Shown here one piece after another: positions 25,058 through 34,383 of a DNA stretch of 64,000 nucleotides. The notes under the pieces were generated by a model. The model did not search any database, had not been told where the DNA came from, and saw only the letters and a program-made list of their open reading frames with translations. The stretch is from Campylobacter lari (GTDB taxonomy: Bacteria > Campylobacterota > Campylobacteria > Campylobacterales > Campylobacteraceae), in the NCBI RefSeq assembly GCF_001017575.1, contig NZ_CP011372.1:744001-808000 (forward strand), given 5' to 3'. Within the stretch, counting starts at the first letter, position 1; every line of letters begins with the position of its first letter. Made by a program: the position numbers and the translations under genes.

Positions 25058-26214
25058 GAGATATTTTTGCAACTTTAGATTTTTTAAAAGAACAAATCAA
25101 AGCAAAAAATGAATTTCAAAGAGTAAATTTGACGCAAGCTTTGGGGTGTATTTTATATGAAGATGTTTCTGTGAAAAAAAACCTACCAGCTTTTGATAAT
25201 TCAGCCCTAGATGGTTATGCATTAAATTATACACATAAGAATGAATTGCTAGAAATAAAAGGAAGCATTTTAGCAGGCGATAAAAATGATTATATTATAG
25301 AAAAAAATGAATGCTATAAAATCATGACAGGAGCTAAAATTCCTCAAAATGCAAATACCATTTTAATGTTTGAAGAAGCTTTGCTTGAAGATGAAAAGCT
25401 CAATGCTAAAAACGCTAAAGAAAACAATGCCATCCGTTTTAAAGGCGAGGAAGCAAAGCTTGGAGAGCTTTTGTTTAAAAAGGGGCAAAAAATCACCTCA
25501 GGTATGATAGCTATGCTTGCTGCTCAAGGAATTTATGAGCTAAAAGTAGTTAAGAAAATGCGTATTGGGATTTTTTCAAGTGGAGATGAGCTTGTAGAAC
25601 CTTGGGAAAATGCTAATGAATATAGCATATATAATGCAAATGCTTTTGGTATTTATGCTATTTTGCAAGATTATGCTGATGTTGAGTATTTAGGACTTAT
25701 AAAAGATGATTTAAATGCATATAAAAAGCTTTTAGAAAATAAAGAATTTGATATGCTTATAAGCAGTGGTGGAGCTAGCGTGGGTGAGGCTGATTTTATC
25801 AAACAAGCTTTGCTTGAGTGTGATTTTAGCCCTATTTTTGAAAAAGTAAATGCTAAACTTTGCAAGCATGTAAAACTTTTTAGCAAAAGCGATATGCTTT
25901 TTCTAGCCCTACCAGGAAATCCTTTGGCCTCTTTAGTTTCAACACATATTTTTGCAAAAAATATACTCAATTTACTTTATGGTAAAGAACTTTTGGAATT
26001 TGATAAAGCAAGATTAACTAAAGATTTAAATTTCAAAGGCCAAAGAAATGATTTTGCTTTTGGAAAATTAGTCGATAGATATTTTAAACCAAGTGAAGCT
26101 AAATTTGGCTCAGGTATGCTAAAACCTTTATGTGAAAACACGCATATTTTAATCACGCAAATAGATGACACAAAATTAGCAAAAGATCAAGAAGTTAAAG
26201 TTTTAAAAATTTAA
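25054..26214 (+). CDS. moeA: Molybdopterin molybdenumtransferase
   Basis: Inserts molybdate into adenylylated molybdopterin to complete the molybdenum cofactor. The N-terminal domain has DNSALDGYA and IMTGAKIP, and the MoCF-binding domain has the [13 protein letters not shown] loop and ALPGNPLAS. 386 residues, normal. Translationally coupled to murA by an ATGA overlap although the pathways are unrelated, and followed by a terminator. mobB, the following pathway step, is at 10982. Confidence 0.95.
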   Translation: MRDIFATLDFLKEQIKAKNEFQRVNLTQALGCILYEDVSVKKNLPAFDNSALDGYALNYTHKNELLEIKGSILAGDKNDYIIEKNECYKIMTGAKIPQNANTILMFEEALLEDEKLNAKNAKENNAIRFKGEEAKLGELLFKKGQKITSGMIAMLAAQGIYELKVVKKMRIGIFSSGDELVEPWENANEYSIYNANAFGIYAILQDYADVEYLGLIKDDLNAYKKLLENKEFDMLISSGGASVGEADFIKQALLECDFSPIFEKVNAKLCKHVKLFSKSDMLFLALPGNPLASLVSTHIFAKNILNLLYGKELLEFDKARLTKDLNFKGQRNDFAFGKLVDRYFKPSEAKFGSGMLKPLCENTHILITQIDDTKLAKDQEVKVLKI

Positions 26215-26238
26215 TAGGGTATTACACTACCCTATTTT
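26213..26238. terminator. Terminator after moeA
   Basis: Arms 26213-26221 (AATAGGGTA) and 26228-26236 with a 6-base loop, followed by TTTT. The moeA stop lies at the base of the left arm, and the convergent gene ends at 26245, so it can serve both. Confidence 0.82.
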
Positions 26239-26244
26239 GAATGA

Positions 26245-26541
26245 TTAACTTCTTGCTTTATCTAAGGTTTTAAAAAGATTATTTAAGATATTTTCTTCGT
26301 TTTTTTGGTATTTGCTTTGGCGTAATTTCTCCCAAGCATATACACTATAATCTTTAGAAATTGAACCTATATTTAAATCTGTATTACTAAAAGCATTGTT
26401 GCTATCTTTTTTATACTCTTTTTCTTCTTTGTCTTTAAGTGCATTAAGTGTAGCTTGAAATTCATCTGAAGATGTGTTTTTTTCTTTGATTTTTGTCATA
26501 TTATTTAGGGCTAGTGGACTATTTTTATCATTTACTTGCAT
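26245..26541 (-). CDS. Small soluble protein behind a sigma-54 promoter
   Basis: 98 residues, polar, no signal peptide, no cysteine and no recognised domain. A long predicted-disordered N-terminal part (rich in N, K, S, E) is followed by a helical C terminus (about 68-98: YSVYAWEKLRQSKYQ then a LFKTLDKA helix). The start follows AAAAGGAG. A good RpoN promoter lies 30 bases upstream (26571-26586), and RpoN in Campylobacter is largely devoted to rod, hook and minor flagellin genes, so a link to the flagellum is likely. Function not known. Confidence 0.78.
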   Translation of the reverse strand: MQVNDKNSPLALNNMTKIKEKNTSSDEFQATLNALKDKEEKEYKKDSNNAFSNTDLNIGSISKDYSVYAWEKLRQSKYQKNEENILNNLFKTLDKARS

Positions 26542-26570
26542 GAGAACTCCTTTTAAAATTTAATAATCAC

Positions 26571-26586
26571 AAGCAAAAAACATTCC
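26571..26586 (-). promoter_or_regulatory. Sigma-54 (RpoN) promoter
   Basis: On the minus strand GGAATG, then TTGCTT, with GG (26585-26586) and GC (26573-26574) exactly 10 bases apart, the invariant spacing of RpoN promoters. The predicted start is about 20 bases before the ATG at 26541. Confidence 0.75.
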
Positions 26587-26600
26587 TTAATTTTAAAAAC

Positions 26601-26629
26601 TTGACAATAAAATAAAGTTTTGATAAAAT
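26601..26629 (+). promoter_or_regulatory. Sigma-70 promoter of tRNA-Gly
   Basis: TTGACA (26601-26606), 17-base spacer, TAAAAT (26624-26629) preceded by TG; the tRNA begins 20 bases downstream. One of the few consensus -35 boxes in the window. Confidence 0.82.
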
Positions 26630-26648
26630 CACACTCTACTTTCAAAAT

Positions 26649-26723
26649 GCGGGAATAGCTCAGGGGTAGAGCACAACCTTGCCAAGGTTGGGGTCGCGAG
26701 TTCGAATCTCGTTTCCCGCTCCA
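26649..26723 (+). tRNA. tRNA-Gly (anticodon GCC)
   Basis: Cloverleaf is readable by eye: acceptor stem GCGGGAA with TTCCCGC (26713-26719), D arm AGCTCAGGGGTAGAGC, anticodon stem AACCT/AGGTT-type with loop TTGCCAA (anticodon GCC at 26681-26683), T arm with GTTCGAATC, discriminator T and an encoded CCA (26721-26723). GCC decodes GGC and GGU. Confidence 0.96.
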
Positions 26724-26794
26724 CTTCTTTTAACTAAAATCAAACTTTTTTAATGTATTATACGATTAATATATTTTTATAAAAGGTTACTGTA

Positions 26795-27463
26795 TTGTTT
26801 TTTAAGCAAATCATTCTAGTTTTATTTTTCTATACTTTAAGTTTTGCTTCGAATTTTGATGAAGTAAAATTAGCTTTGATTAAAGAATTTAAGACAAATT
26901 ATCCACAACTAGAAATCATTTCTTTAGATCTTAACACTCAATCAAGTTTACCTGCTGATTTTAATCAATACATTTTTTTAAAACTAGGTAATCATAATTT
27001 TGATAGAGCAGATGGTTTTGTAAAGGCTGAATTTAAAACTCCAGAGCAGTTTAAAAAAAATATATTTTTTAAGTATTTTTTAAAGGCAAAATTGGAAGTT
27101 TTACAAACCAAGCGCCCTATTGCGCGTAATGAAAATTTAAGTCCTGCTAGTTTTAAAATTTTAAAAATTCCTTTTGATAAAGCTCCCCAAGGTGTATTAA
27201 AAAAAGATGAAATCGCAAATTTAATAGCCAAAAGTAATATAAGAGAAAATATTATTTTAAAATATAATATGTTTAAAACCAAAACCCTTATACAAAGAAA
27301 TGATTCTGTTTACGGGGTTATCAAAGATGGGGATTTAAGCATGATAATAGAATTAAAAGCCTTGCAAAGTGGGAATTTAAACCAAAGAATTCGCCTTAAA
27401 AACAAAGATGGAAAAGTCGTGCATGGTAAAGTTATTAGTAAAAATTATGTGGAGCTAAAATGA
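26795..27463 (+). CDS. flgA: Flagellar P-ring assembly chaperone FlgA
   Basis: Periplasmic chaperone needed to polymerise FlgI into the P ring of the flagellar basal body. Signal peptide about residues 1-18 (ending SFA), then a beta-rich domain and a C-terminal SAF-type domain (ARNENLSPASFKI, later LQSGNLNQRIRLKNKDGKVVHGKV), the typical FlgA ending. Start is TTG at 26795, 8 bases after AAGG. 222 residues, normal. It is the first gene of a long overlapping run, so a flagellar gene leads a housekeeping operon. Confidence 0.9.
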   Translation: MFFKQIILVLFFYTLSFASNFDEVKLALIKEFKTNYPQLEIISLDLNTQSSLPADFNQYIFLKLGNHNFDRADGFVKAEFKTPEQFKKNIFFKYFLKAKLEVLQTKRPIARNENLSPASFKILKIPFDKAPQGVLKKDEIANLIAKSNIRENIILKYNMFKTKTLIQRNDSVYGVIKDGDLSMIIELKALQSGNLNQRIRLKNKDGKVVHGKVISKNYVELK

Positions 27464-28038
27464 AAAAAATTTTAGTAGGTATTAGCGGGGCTAGTTCTTG
27501 TGAACTTGGTTTTTTATTGTTAAAACATTTAAAAGAAAAAGGGCAAATTTATGCCATTGTGAGTAAAAATGCAAAAATAAGCTTTACAAAAGAAAATTCT
27601 CTTTTAGAAAATATAGACTTTTTGCAACACATAAAAGATAAATTTGAGCTTGAACATGTAAATTTTTTAGATAATGAAGATATTAGTCAATGCGTTGCAA
27701 GCGGATCTTTTGGCATAGAAACGACTTTTATCACACCTTGCTCGATTAATACTTTGGCAAAAATTGCTTGTGGTATAAATGATACTTTACTTACAAGAGC
27801 TGCAGGAGTGGCTTTAAAAGAACGTAAAAAACTCATACTTGGGGTAAGGGAAATGCCCTATTCTACTTTAAATTTAGAACAAATGGCTAAACTTTCTAGC
27901 TACGGAGTTATCATTGCTCCCCCTGTAATAGCAAGTTATGCTAAGATTGATAATTTGGAAAAATTATATGAATTTATCATAGGAAAATGGCTTGATCTAG
28001 CAAATATTGAGCATAATTTATACCAAAGGTGGCAATGA
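27460..28038 (+). CDS. ubiX: UbiX-family flavin prenyltransferase
   Basis: Makes prenylated FMN, the cofactor of UbiD-type decarboxylases. The N terminus GISGASSCELGF and the later ITPCSINTLAKIACGINDTLLTRAA followed by VREMPYS are family signatures. 192 residues. Epsilonproteobacteria make menaquinone by the futalosine route, where UbiX/UbiD-like proteins are thought to act late, so this likely pairs with the UbiD homologue at 46725. Overlaps flgA and coaD by 4 bases each. Confidence 0.9.
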   Translation: MKKILVGISGASSCELGFLLLKHLKEKGQIYAIVSKNAKISFTKENSLLENIDFLQHIKDKFELEHVNFLDNEDISQCVASGSFGIETTFITPCSINTLAKIACGINDTLLTRAAGVALKERKKLILGVREMPYSTLNLEQMAKLSSYGVIIAPPVIASYAKIDNLEKLYEFIIGKWLDLANIEHNLYQRWQ

Positions 28039-28517
28039 TGGCTAGTTGTATATACCCAGGGACATTTGATCCTATCACTAATGGACATTTAGATGTGATC
28101 ATTCGAGCTAGTAAGATGTTTGAAGAAGTAGTTGTTGCCATAGCTAAAAGTGAGAGTAAAAAGCCTATGTTTAGCTTAGAGCATAGAGAAAAAATGGTAA
28201 AAATTGCCACAAAAGACTTAAAAAATGTTAAAATTACAACTTTTGATAACTTACTAGTAGATCTTGCTAAAAATTTGCAAATAAATATCATTATAAGAGG
28301 CTTAAGAGCGGTGAGTGATTTTGAGTATGAATTACAACTTGGTTATGCAAATCACATGCTTTGGGAAGATTTTGAAACTATATATCTTATGCCAAATTTA
28401 AAAAATTCTTTTATTTCAAGCTCCATAGTAAGATCAATTTGTATGCATAATGGCGATGTGAGTAAGCTTGTGCCAAAAGAAATTATACCTTTATTAAAGG
28501 AGAGAGATTGTATATAG
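28035..28517 (+). CDS. coaD: Phosphopantetheine adenylyltransferase
   Basis: Penultimate step of coenzyme A synthesis: 4'-phosphopantetheine plus ATP gives dephospho-CoA. The nucleotidyltransferase motif is YPGTFDPITNGHLD, and the C-terminal ISSSIVRSI segment is diagnostic. I chose the ATG at 28035 (ATGA overlap with the ubiX stop); the adjacent ATG at 28038 is equally possible, while GTG 28029 is less likely. About 160 residues, normal. Overlaps tmk by 10 bases. Confidence 0.94.
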   Translation: MMASCIYPGTFDPITNGHLDVIIRASKMFEEVVVAIAKSESKKPMFSLEHREKMVKIATKDLKNVKITTFDNLLVDLAKNLQINIIIRGLRAVSDFEYELQLGYANHMLWEDFETIYLMPNLKNSFISSSIVRSICMHNGDVSKLVPKEIIPLLKERDCI

Positions 28518-29092
28518 CTTTTGAAGGGGTTGATTGTGTGGGTAAAAGCACGCAAATAGAGCTTTTGAAAAAATATTTTCATAATGCATTTTTTACTAAA
28601 GAACCAGGTGGAAGTGAGCTTGGGGTGCATTTGAGAAAAATTTTATTAGAAAGTAAAATGCAATTTTCTAAAAAGGCTGAGCTTTTGCTTTTTTTAGCAG
28701 ATAGAGCAAATTTAATCGACATGTATTTAGCGCATAATAAAAACAAACTTATCATTTCAGATCGTAGTTTTATTTCTAATATGGCTTATGCAAGATGTGA
28801 TTTTGATCAAAATATTTTATTTGAGTTAAATTCTTTTGCCACAGGTGGAGTTTTTCCACAAAAGGTTGTGTTTTTGCATGGTTCTAAAGAGCTTATCGCA
28901 CAAAGACTTTCTAAAAAAGATTTAGATAGTATTGAAAAAAGAGGGATTGAATATTTTTTAAATATACAAAAAGCTTTAGAAGAAACTTTAGAGTTTTTAA
29001 AAACTAAAATAGATATAAAAATTTTAAAATTAGATGCTTCTTTGAGTATTGAAAATTTACATGAAAAGATTAAGGAATTTATAGATGATTAA
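28508..29092 (+). CDS. tmk: Thymidylate kinase
   Basis: Phosphorylates dTMP to dTDP for DNA synthesis. P-loop EGVDCVGKST at the N terminus, then the DRS...SNMAYA dTMP-binding segment (ISDRSFISNMAYA), and the flexible LID region. Start is TTG at 28508, inside coaD, preceded by AAAGGAGAGA. 194 residues, normal. Cysteine in the P loop region (DCVGKS) is a small departure from the more common DGxGKS. Confidence 0.93.
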   Translation: MYIAFEGVDCVGKSTQIELLKKYFHNAFFTKEPGGSELGVHLRKILLESKMQFSKKAELLLFLADRANLIDMYLAHNKNKLIISDRSFISNMAYARCDFDQNILFELNSFATGGVFPQKVVFLHGSKELIAQRLSKKDLDSIEKRGIEYFLNIQKALEETLEFLKTKIDIKILKLDASLSIENLHEKIKEFIDD

Positions 29093-30311
29093 TGCTTTAA
29101 AAGGAATGAAAGATTTACAAGATGACCAAGCTATTCTTTATGAAAAAGTAGTTAAAACTTGTGAAGAAGTGGCTAAAAACTATGGTTTTACTTTTATTAA
29201 TTGTCCGCATTTAGAACTTACTAAGCTTTTTAAAAGAAGTGTTGGGGAAAGCTCTGATATAGTTGGTAAAGAAATGTATGAATTTGTTGATAAAGCAGGC
29301 AATGATGTGTGTTTGAGGCCTGAAGGGACAGCTGGAGTGGTAAGATCATACATAGAAGCTAAAATGGATAAGGCTCAAAGTGTTAAAAGATGGTTTTATC
29401 ATGGCTCTATGTTTCGCTATGAAAGGCCACAAAAAGGAAGATTGCGTGAATTTCATCAATTTGGTGTAGAAAGCTTTGGTATAGCAAGTGTATATGAGGA
29501 TGCGAGTATTATTTTAATGCTAAATGAAATTTTTAAACGCTTAGAAATTCACACAAGTTTGAAAATTAATTCTTTAGGCTGTAAAGAATGTATGGGTGTA
29601 TATAAAGAAAAACTCATAGCTTTTTTAAATTCTAAAGAAGGTTTTTGTGAAGATTGCTTAAGAAGAAAAGACTTAAACCCTATTAGAGTGCTTGATTGTA
29701 AAAATGATCATTGTCAAAGTTTAATCGAAAATGCGCCAAAACTAAGTGAAAATTTATGCTCATGTTGTAAAAAAGATTATGAAAAATTGCAAAAACTTTT
29801 AAAAGAAAATGATGTTGAGTTTGAGTGTGATGAGAAATTAGTGCGCGGGCTTGATTATTATTCTAAAAGTGCATTTGAGTTTGTTAGCGATGAAATCGGT
29901 GCAAAGGCTGCTGTGGCAGGTGGTGGAAGATATGATAGACTGATTGAATACTTAGATGGTAAAAGTGGCTATGGCGTGGGTTTTGCTATGGGTATAGAAA
30001 GGATTATGGCTATTTTAGAGCAAAAACAAAGCGTAAAAGCTAGAGAAGGAATTTATCTTTGTGCTATGGATGAAGCTTATATAGATACTATTTTTAAATT
30101 AGCAAATACTTTAAGAAAAAAACATAAAGTGCATTTAAGTTATGAAGCAAAAAAACTTGCAAAGCATTTAAACCAAGCAGATAATGCTAATGCTAAAATC
30201 TTTTTGTGTATAGGCGAAGATGAAGTGCAAAAAGAAGAGATTTTTTATAAAAATTTAGAAAATAAAGATACTAAAAATATAAAATTATCAAATTTGGAGA
30301 ATGAGTTATGA
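29085..30311 (+). CDS. hisS: Histidyl-tRNA synthetase
   Basis: Class II synthetase for tRNA-His. Motif 2 (FYHGSMFRYERPQKGRLREFHQFGVE), the histidine-specific blocks LVRGLDYYSKSAFEF and AVAGGGRYD, and motif 3 (GVGFAMGIERI) are all present. A C-terminal anticodon-binding domain follows. The insertion carries several cysteines (CKECM, CEDCLRR, CKNDHC, CSCC), in pairs that could bind zinc, as seen in some bacterial HisRS. 408 residues. Overlaps tmk by 8 and speA by 4 bases. Confidence 0.96.
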   Translation: MINALKGMKDLQDDQAILYEKVVKTCEEVAKNYGFTFINCPHLELTKLFKRSVGESSDIVGKEMYEFVDKAGNDVCLRPEGTAGVVRSYIEAKMDKAQSVKRWFYHGSMFRYERPQKGRLREFHQFGVESFGIASVYEDASIILMLNEIFKRLEIHTSLKINSLGCKECMGVYKEKLIAFLNSKEGFCEDCLRRKDLNPIRVLDCKNDHCQSLIENAPKLSENLCSCCKKDYEKLQKLLKENDVEFECDEKLVRGLDYYSKSAFEFVSDEIGAKAAVAGGGRYDRLIEYLDGKSGYGVGFAMGIERIMAILEQKQSVKAREGIYLCAMDEAYIDTIFKLANTLRKKHKVHLSYEAKKLAKHLNQADNANAKIFLCIGEDEVQKEEIFYKNLENKDTKNIKLSNLENEL

Positions 30312-32137
30312 TTGATTATGGTATTAATATTTGGGGTGCGAATAATTTTATTATCGAAAATGGCAAAGTATGTGTAAATCATGGTAAAAAACCTGCCATT
30401 ATAGATATAGTAAATACTTTGCGTGATGATGGTTATAAGGGGCCATTATTGCTTCGTTTTCCTCATTTAATCCATAAGCAAATTGAGCAGATTTATGAAA
30501 AATTTTCTAAAGCAAAAAAAGAATTTAACTATAAAGGTTCTTTTAATGCTGTGTATCCTTTAAAAGTTAATCAATATCCAGGTTTTGTAAAAAATTTAGT
30601 CAATCTAGGCAAAGAATACAACTATGGTTTAGAAGCAGGAAGCAAGGCCGAGCTTTTACTAGCTATGGCTTATAATAATGAAAGCGCTCCTATAACAGTT
30701 AATGGCTTTAAAGATAAAGAACTCATAAATATGGGCTTTATAGCGTGTGAAATGGGTCATAATATCACTTTAACTATGGAAGGGCTTAATGAGCTTGAAG
30801 CAATGATTGAAATTGCTAAAAATCGTTTCAAGCCAAAGCCAAATATAGGCTTAAGGGTGCGTTTGCATTCAGCTGGAGTAGGAATTTGGGCAAAAAGTGG
30901 TGGTATAAATTCAAAATTTGGTTTAACATCTACTGAGCTTATTGAAGCAGTAAATCTTCTAAAAGCTAATAAGCTTTTAGATCAATTTACTATGATACAT
31001 TTTCATTTAGGCTCACAAATTACTGAAATTCATCCTTTAAAAAAAGCTCTAAATGAAGCGGGCAATATCTACACTGAGCTTAGAAAAATGGGGGCAAAAA
31101 ATTTAAAAGCTATTAATCTTGGTGGAGGTTTAGCGGTAGAATACTCTCAGTTTAAAAACGAAACAAGCAGAAATTACACCTTAAGTGAGTATGCAAACGA
31201 TGTTGTGTTTATTTTAAAAAGCATTGCAGAGCAAAAAAAAGATTTAGAGCCTGATATTTTTATAGAAAGTGGGCGTTTTGTAGCGGCTAATCATGCTGTT
31301 TTAGTAGCGCCTGTTTTAGAGCTTTTTTCTCAAGAATACACAGAAAGCAAGCTTTTATTAAAAGATAAAAATCCAAAACTTATTGATGAACTTTATGATT
31401 TGTATAAAAACATTAAAGCCTCTAATGCACTTGAGTATTTACATGATAGTATTGATCATATGGAGAGTATTTTAACCTTGTTTGATTTGGGTTATGTAGA
31501 TTTACAAGATCGCTCTAATAGTGAAATTTTAGTGCATTTGATTATGAGAAAAGCTATTTCTTTGGTGGGTGATCAAGCTGATTTATCAAGTTTACAAAAT
31601 GAAGTACAAGAAAAATATTTAGTGAATTTTTCAGTATTTCAGTCTTTACCTGATTTTTGGGGTTTGGAGCAAAATTTCCCTATCATGCCACTTGATAGAC
31701 TTAATAAAAAGCCAACTAGAAGTGCAAGTATATGGGATATAACTTGCGATAGTGATGGAGAAATTTCTTATTCTAAAGATAATCCTTTGTTTTTGCATGA
31801 TATTGATGTAGAAGCTGAAGATTATTTTTTGGGATTTTTCCTAGTGGGAGCTTATCAAGAAGTCCTTGGTATGAAGCATAATCTTTTTACACATCCAACC
31901 GAAGCTTGTATAAGTATCAATGAAAAGGGTTTTGAAATAGAAAGCGTACTAGAGGCTCAATCTATTTTAGATACCTTAGAAGATCTTGACTATGATATTC
32001 ATGCAATTATGGATAATATTAATGAAAAAATTTATGCTTCAAAACTTGTTAATGAAAATCAAAAAAAGCATATTTTGGGTGAAATTTATTTATTTTTAAA
32101 TGATAATGGATATTTAAAAAGCATAGGTTCTAAATGA
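30308..32137 (+). CDS. speA: Biosynthetic arginine decarboxylase
   Basis: PLP-dependent fold type III enzyme that makes agmatine from arginine, first step of a putrescine/spermidine route. The PLP lysine is K86 in YPLKVNQY; further signatures are [20 protein letters not shown] and [12 protein letters not shown]. 609 residues, normal for SpeA rather than the shorter LysA or NspC. Overlaps both neighbours by four bases (ATGA). Confidence 0.94.
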   Translation: MIDYGINIWGANNFIIENGKVCVNHGKKPAIIDIVNTLRDDGYKGPLLLRFPHLIHKQIEQIYEKFSKAKKEFNYKGSFNAVYPLKVNQYPGFVKNLVNLGKEYNYGLEAGSKAELLLAMAYNNESAPITVNGFKDKELINMGFIACEMGHNITLTMEGLNELEAMIEIAKNRFKPKPNIGLRVRLHSAGVGIWAKSGGINSKFGLTSTELIEAVNLLKANKLLDQFTMIHFHLGSQITEIHPLKKALNEAGNIYTELRKMGAKNLKAINLGGGLAVEYSQFKNETSRNYTLSEYANDVVFILKSIAEQKKDLEPDIFIESGRFVAANHAVLVAPVLELFSQEYTESKLLLKDKNPKLIDELYDLYKNIKASNALEYLHDSIDHMESILTLFDLGYVDLQDRSNSEILVHLIMRKAISLVGDQADLSSLQNEVQEKYLVNFSVFQSLPDFWGLEQNFPIMPLDRLNKKPTRSASIWDITCDSDGEISYSKDNPLFLHDIDVEAEDYFLGFFLVGAYQEVLGMKHNLFTHPTEACISINEKGFEIESVLEAQSILDTLEDLDYDIHAIMDNINEKIYASKLVNENQKKHILGEIYLFLNDNGYLKSIGSK

Positions 32138-32739
32138 GTATTTTTAAACTAATCAAAGAAGATTTTTCTATGCCAAAGCAAAAAGATCCTGCATATAGAT
32201 CTTGCGTGGAATTAGTTTTTAACTATCCTGGTGTTTGGGCTGTGGTAAATTATCGTTTTGCACATTTTTTTTACCAAAAAGGTTTTAAAAAAATAGCAAG
32301 AATGATTAGTGGAATTTCGCAGTTTTTTACCGGAGTTGATTTGCACCCTGGGGCGCATTTGGGTAGAAGGATATTTATAGATCATGCAAGTGGGGTTGTG
32401 ATTGGTGAGACTTCTATTATAGGTGATGATGTTTTGATTTATCAAGGTGTTACTTTGGGTGGAACGAGTTTAGATAAAAATACCAAAAGACACCCCACTA
32501 TAGAAGATGGCGTAGTAATAGGTTCTGGTGCTAAAATTTTAGGCAATATTACCATAGGTAAAAATGCAAAAATAGGCTCAAATGCAGTTGTATTAAAAGA
32601 TGTTGAGGCAAATTTAACAGCTATTGGTATACCTGCTTATATTAAAGAACATGGCAAGATTGATTATGAAGAAAAAATCGCTAAATTAGAAGCAAGGCTT
32701 GCTATTTTAGAAGAAAAGCTAAATAAAGAGGATAAATGA
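32134..32739 (+). CDS. cysE: Serine O-acetyltransferase
   Basis: Acetylates serine with acetyl-CoA to give O-acetylserine for cysteine synthesis. The left-handed beta-helix hexapeptide repeats are evident, with the catalytic histidine region [24 protein letters not shown] and the GVTLGGT loop. 201 residues; the short N-terminal helical domain is typical of the epsilonproteobacterial type. Overlaps murG by four bases. Confidence 0.93.
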   Translation: MSIFKLIKEDFSMPKQKDPAYRSCVELVFNYPGVWAVVNYRFAHFFYQKGFKKIARMISGISQFFTGVDLHPGAHLGRRIFIDHASGVVIGETSIIGDDVLIYQGVTLGGTSLDKNTKRHPTIEDGVVIGSGAKILGNITIGKNAKIGSNAVVLKDVEANLTAIGIPAYIKEHGKIDYEEKIAKLEARLAILEEKLNKEDK

Positions 32740-33767
32740 TAGCAATTACAGGTGGAGGTACAGGAGGGCATTTAGCTATAGCTAGATGTTTATTGCAAAG
32801 TGCAAGAAAACAAGGTTTAGAGTGTATTTACATAGGAAGTGAAAATGGCCAAGATAGACTTTGGTTTGAAAATGAAAATGGCTTTTATAAAAAATATTTT
32901 CTAAGCTCTCAAGGCGTTGTTAATAAAAAAGGCTTAGCTAAGGTTCAATCGTTTTTACATATTATAAAACTTGCAAGAAAAACAAAACAAATTTTAAAAG
33001 AACATAATATTAAAGCAGTTTTTAGCGTGGGTGGATATAGCAGTGCTCCAGGTGCTTTTGGTGCTTTAATGGCAAATATCCCACTTTTAATCCATGAGCA
33101 AAACTCAAAAATGGGAAGTTTAAATTCACTTTTAAAGCCTTTTTCTAAAGCTTTTTTTACTGCTTTTGATGATCAAATTAATAAAGCAAATACTTTCTTT
33201 TGCCCTTATCCTATTAGCGAGATTTTTTCTCAAAAAGCAAGAGTGAGAAAAGAATTAAAAAATATTATTTTTCTTGGTGGCTCTCAAGGGGCTAAATTTA
33301 TAAACGATCTTGCTTTAGAAAATGCTTTATATTTTAAAGAAAAAGGTATAAATATCATTCATCAATGTGGTAAGAATGATTATGAAAGATGTAAAAAAGC
33401 TTATGAGGATTTAAATGTCAATGCAGATCTTTTTGACTTTGATAAAAACATTATAGATAAAATTTCTAAAGCAGATTTAGCTATATCAAGATCAGGTGCA
33501 AGTAGTCTTTTTGAGCTTAGTGCAAATTTACTTCCTTGTATTTTCATACCTTATCCCTATGCAGCTAAAAATCATCAGTATTTTAATGCTTTGTATTTAA
33601 AAGAGCGTAATTTATGTGAAATTTTAACCCAAGAAGAAAAACATCAATTTTTAAATTTGGTAGAAAATTTCTCACTAGAAGAAAAATCTTTAGCCTTACA
33701 AGAATTAAAAAGTGAAAATGGTGCAGATTTTATGATAGAAAAAGCAAAACAAATGGGGTTTATTTAA
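32736..33767 (+). CDS. murG: UDP-GlcNAc transferase for lipid II
   Basis: Peripheral membrane GT28 glycosyltransferase that adds GlcNAc to lipid I on the cytoplasmic face. The N-terminal glycine loop GGGTGGH (6-12), IHEQNS, the [13 protein letters not shown] loop and the donor-binding [25 protein letters not shown] are diagnostic. 343 residues. It ends the plus-strand run; its last 8 bases overlap the convergent yggS. Confidence 0.95.
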   Translation: MIAITGGGTGGHLAIARCLLQSARKQGLECIYIGSENGQDRLWFENENGFYKKYFLSSQGVVNKKGLAKVQSFLHIIKLARKTKQILKEHNIKAVFSVGGYSSAPGAFGALMANIPLLIHEQNSKMGSLNSLLKPFSKAFFTAFDDQINKANTFFCPYPISEIFSQKARVRKELKNIIFLGGSQGAKFINDLALENALYFKEKGINIIHQCGKNDYERCKKAYEDLNVNADLFDFDKNIIDKISKADLAISRSGASSLFELSANLLPCIFIPYPYAAKNHQYFNALYLKERNLCEILTQEEKHQFLNLVENFSLEEKSLALQELKSENGADFMIEKAKQMGFI

Positions 33768-34377
33768 ATAAAATACTCCCCAAACGCACCATATTTGAGC
33801 CACATTTTATAGCTAGTTCAAAATCCCCGCTCATACCCATGGAGCAAATTTTTGCCCCGTGTTTTTGTAAATTTTCATAGATTTTAAAAGTTTGCTCAAA
33901 ACTTTCTTGAACTTTTTCCTCATCTATAGAGCCTATACACATAATGCCTACTAGATTTAATTTTTTACACTCTTCTTGTATTTGCAAATACTCTTCTATG
34001 GCCTTATTTTGCTCTATGCCACTTTTAGAACTTTCATTGGCAGTGTTAATTTCTAATAAAGTATCTAATTTATAATCAAGTCTTTTATCTACGGCTTTGG
34101 CGCTTTTTAAACCATTGCAAGATTGCCAAAGCAATGGGTTTTGTTTGATTAAAAGATTGATTTTATTACTTTGAAGATTGCCTATAAAATGCCATTTGAT
34201 TTCTAAGTCTTGAAGTTTTTCTTTTTTTAAAGCTAAAGCTTGGACTTGATTTTCTCCAAACTCTACAACACCTTGCTTAAAAAGCTCTCGAATTTGTTCA
34301 TCTTGAACATACTTGCTAGCTGCTACTAAACGCACATTTTGTTTTATGGTTTTTTCAAAAATACTTTCTAAATTCAT
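33760..34377 (-). CDS. YggS-family PLP homeostasis protein
   Basis: Single-domain fold type III PLP-binding protein (YggS/PROSC) that buffers pyridoxal phosphate and affects amino-acid balance; no catalytic activity is known. The PLP lysine is K22 in LVAASKYV; FGENQVQ, WHFIGNLQSNKI and GMSGDFELAI-GSNMVRLGS are the conserved blocks. 205 residues, slightly short. It follows rpoN on the minus strand with a 6-base gap. Confidence 0.92.
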   Translation of the reverse strand: MNLESIFEKTIKQNVRLVAASKYVQDEQIRELFKQGVVEFGENQVQALALKKEKLQDLEIKWHFIGNLQSNKINLLIKQNPLLWQSCNGLKSAKAVDKRLDYKLDTLLEINTANESSKSGIEQNKAIEEYLQIQEECKKLNLVGIMCIGSIDEEKVQESFEQTFKIYENLQKHGAKICSMGMSGDFELAIKCGSNMVRLGSILFK

Positions 34378-34383
34378 CTTTTC

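Noticed and set aside
29600-29790. Cysteine-rich stretch in hisS as a separate zinc-finger protein
   Set aside because: It is in frame and continuous with intact HisRS motifs on both sides.
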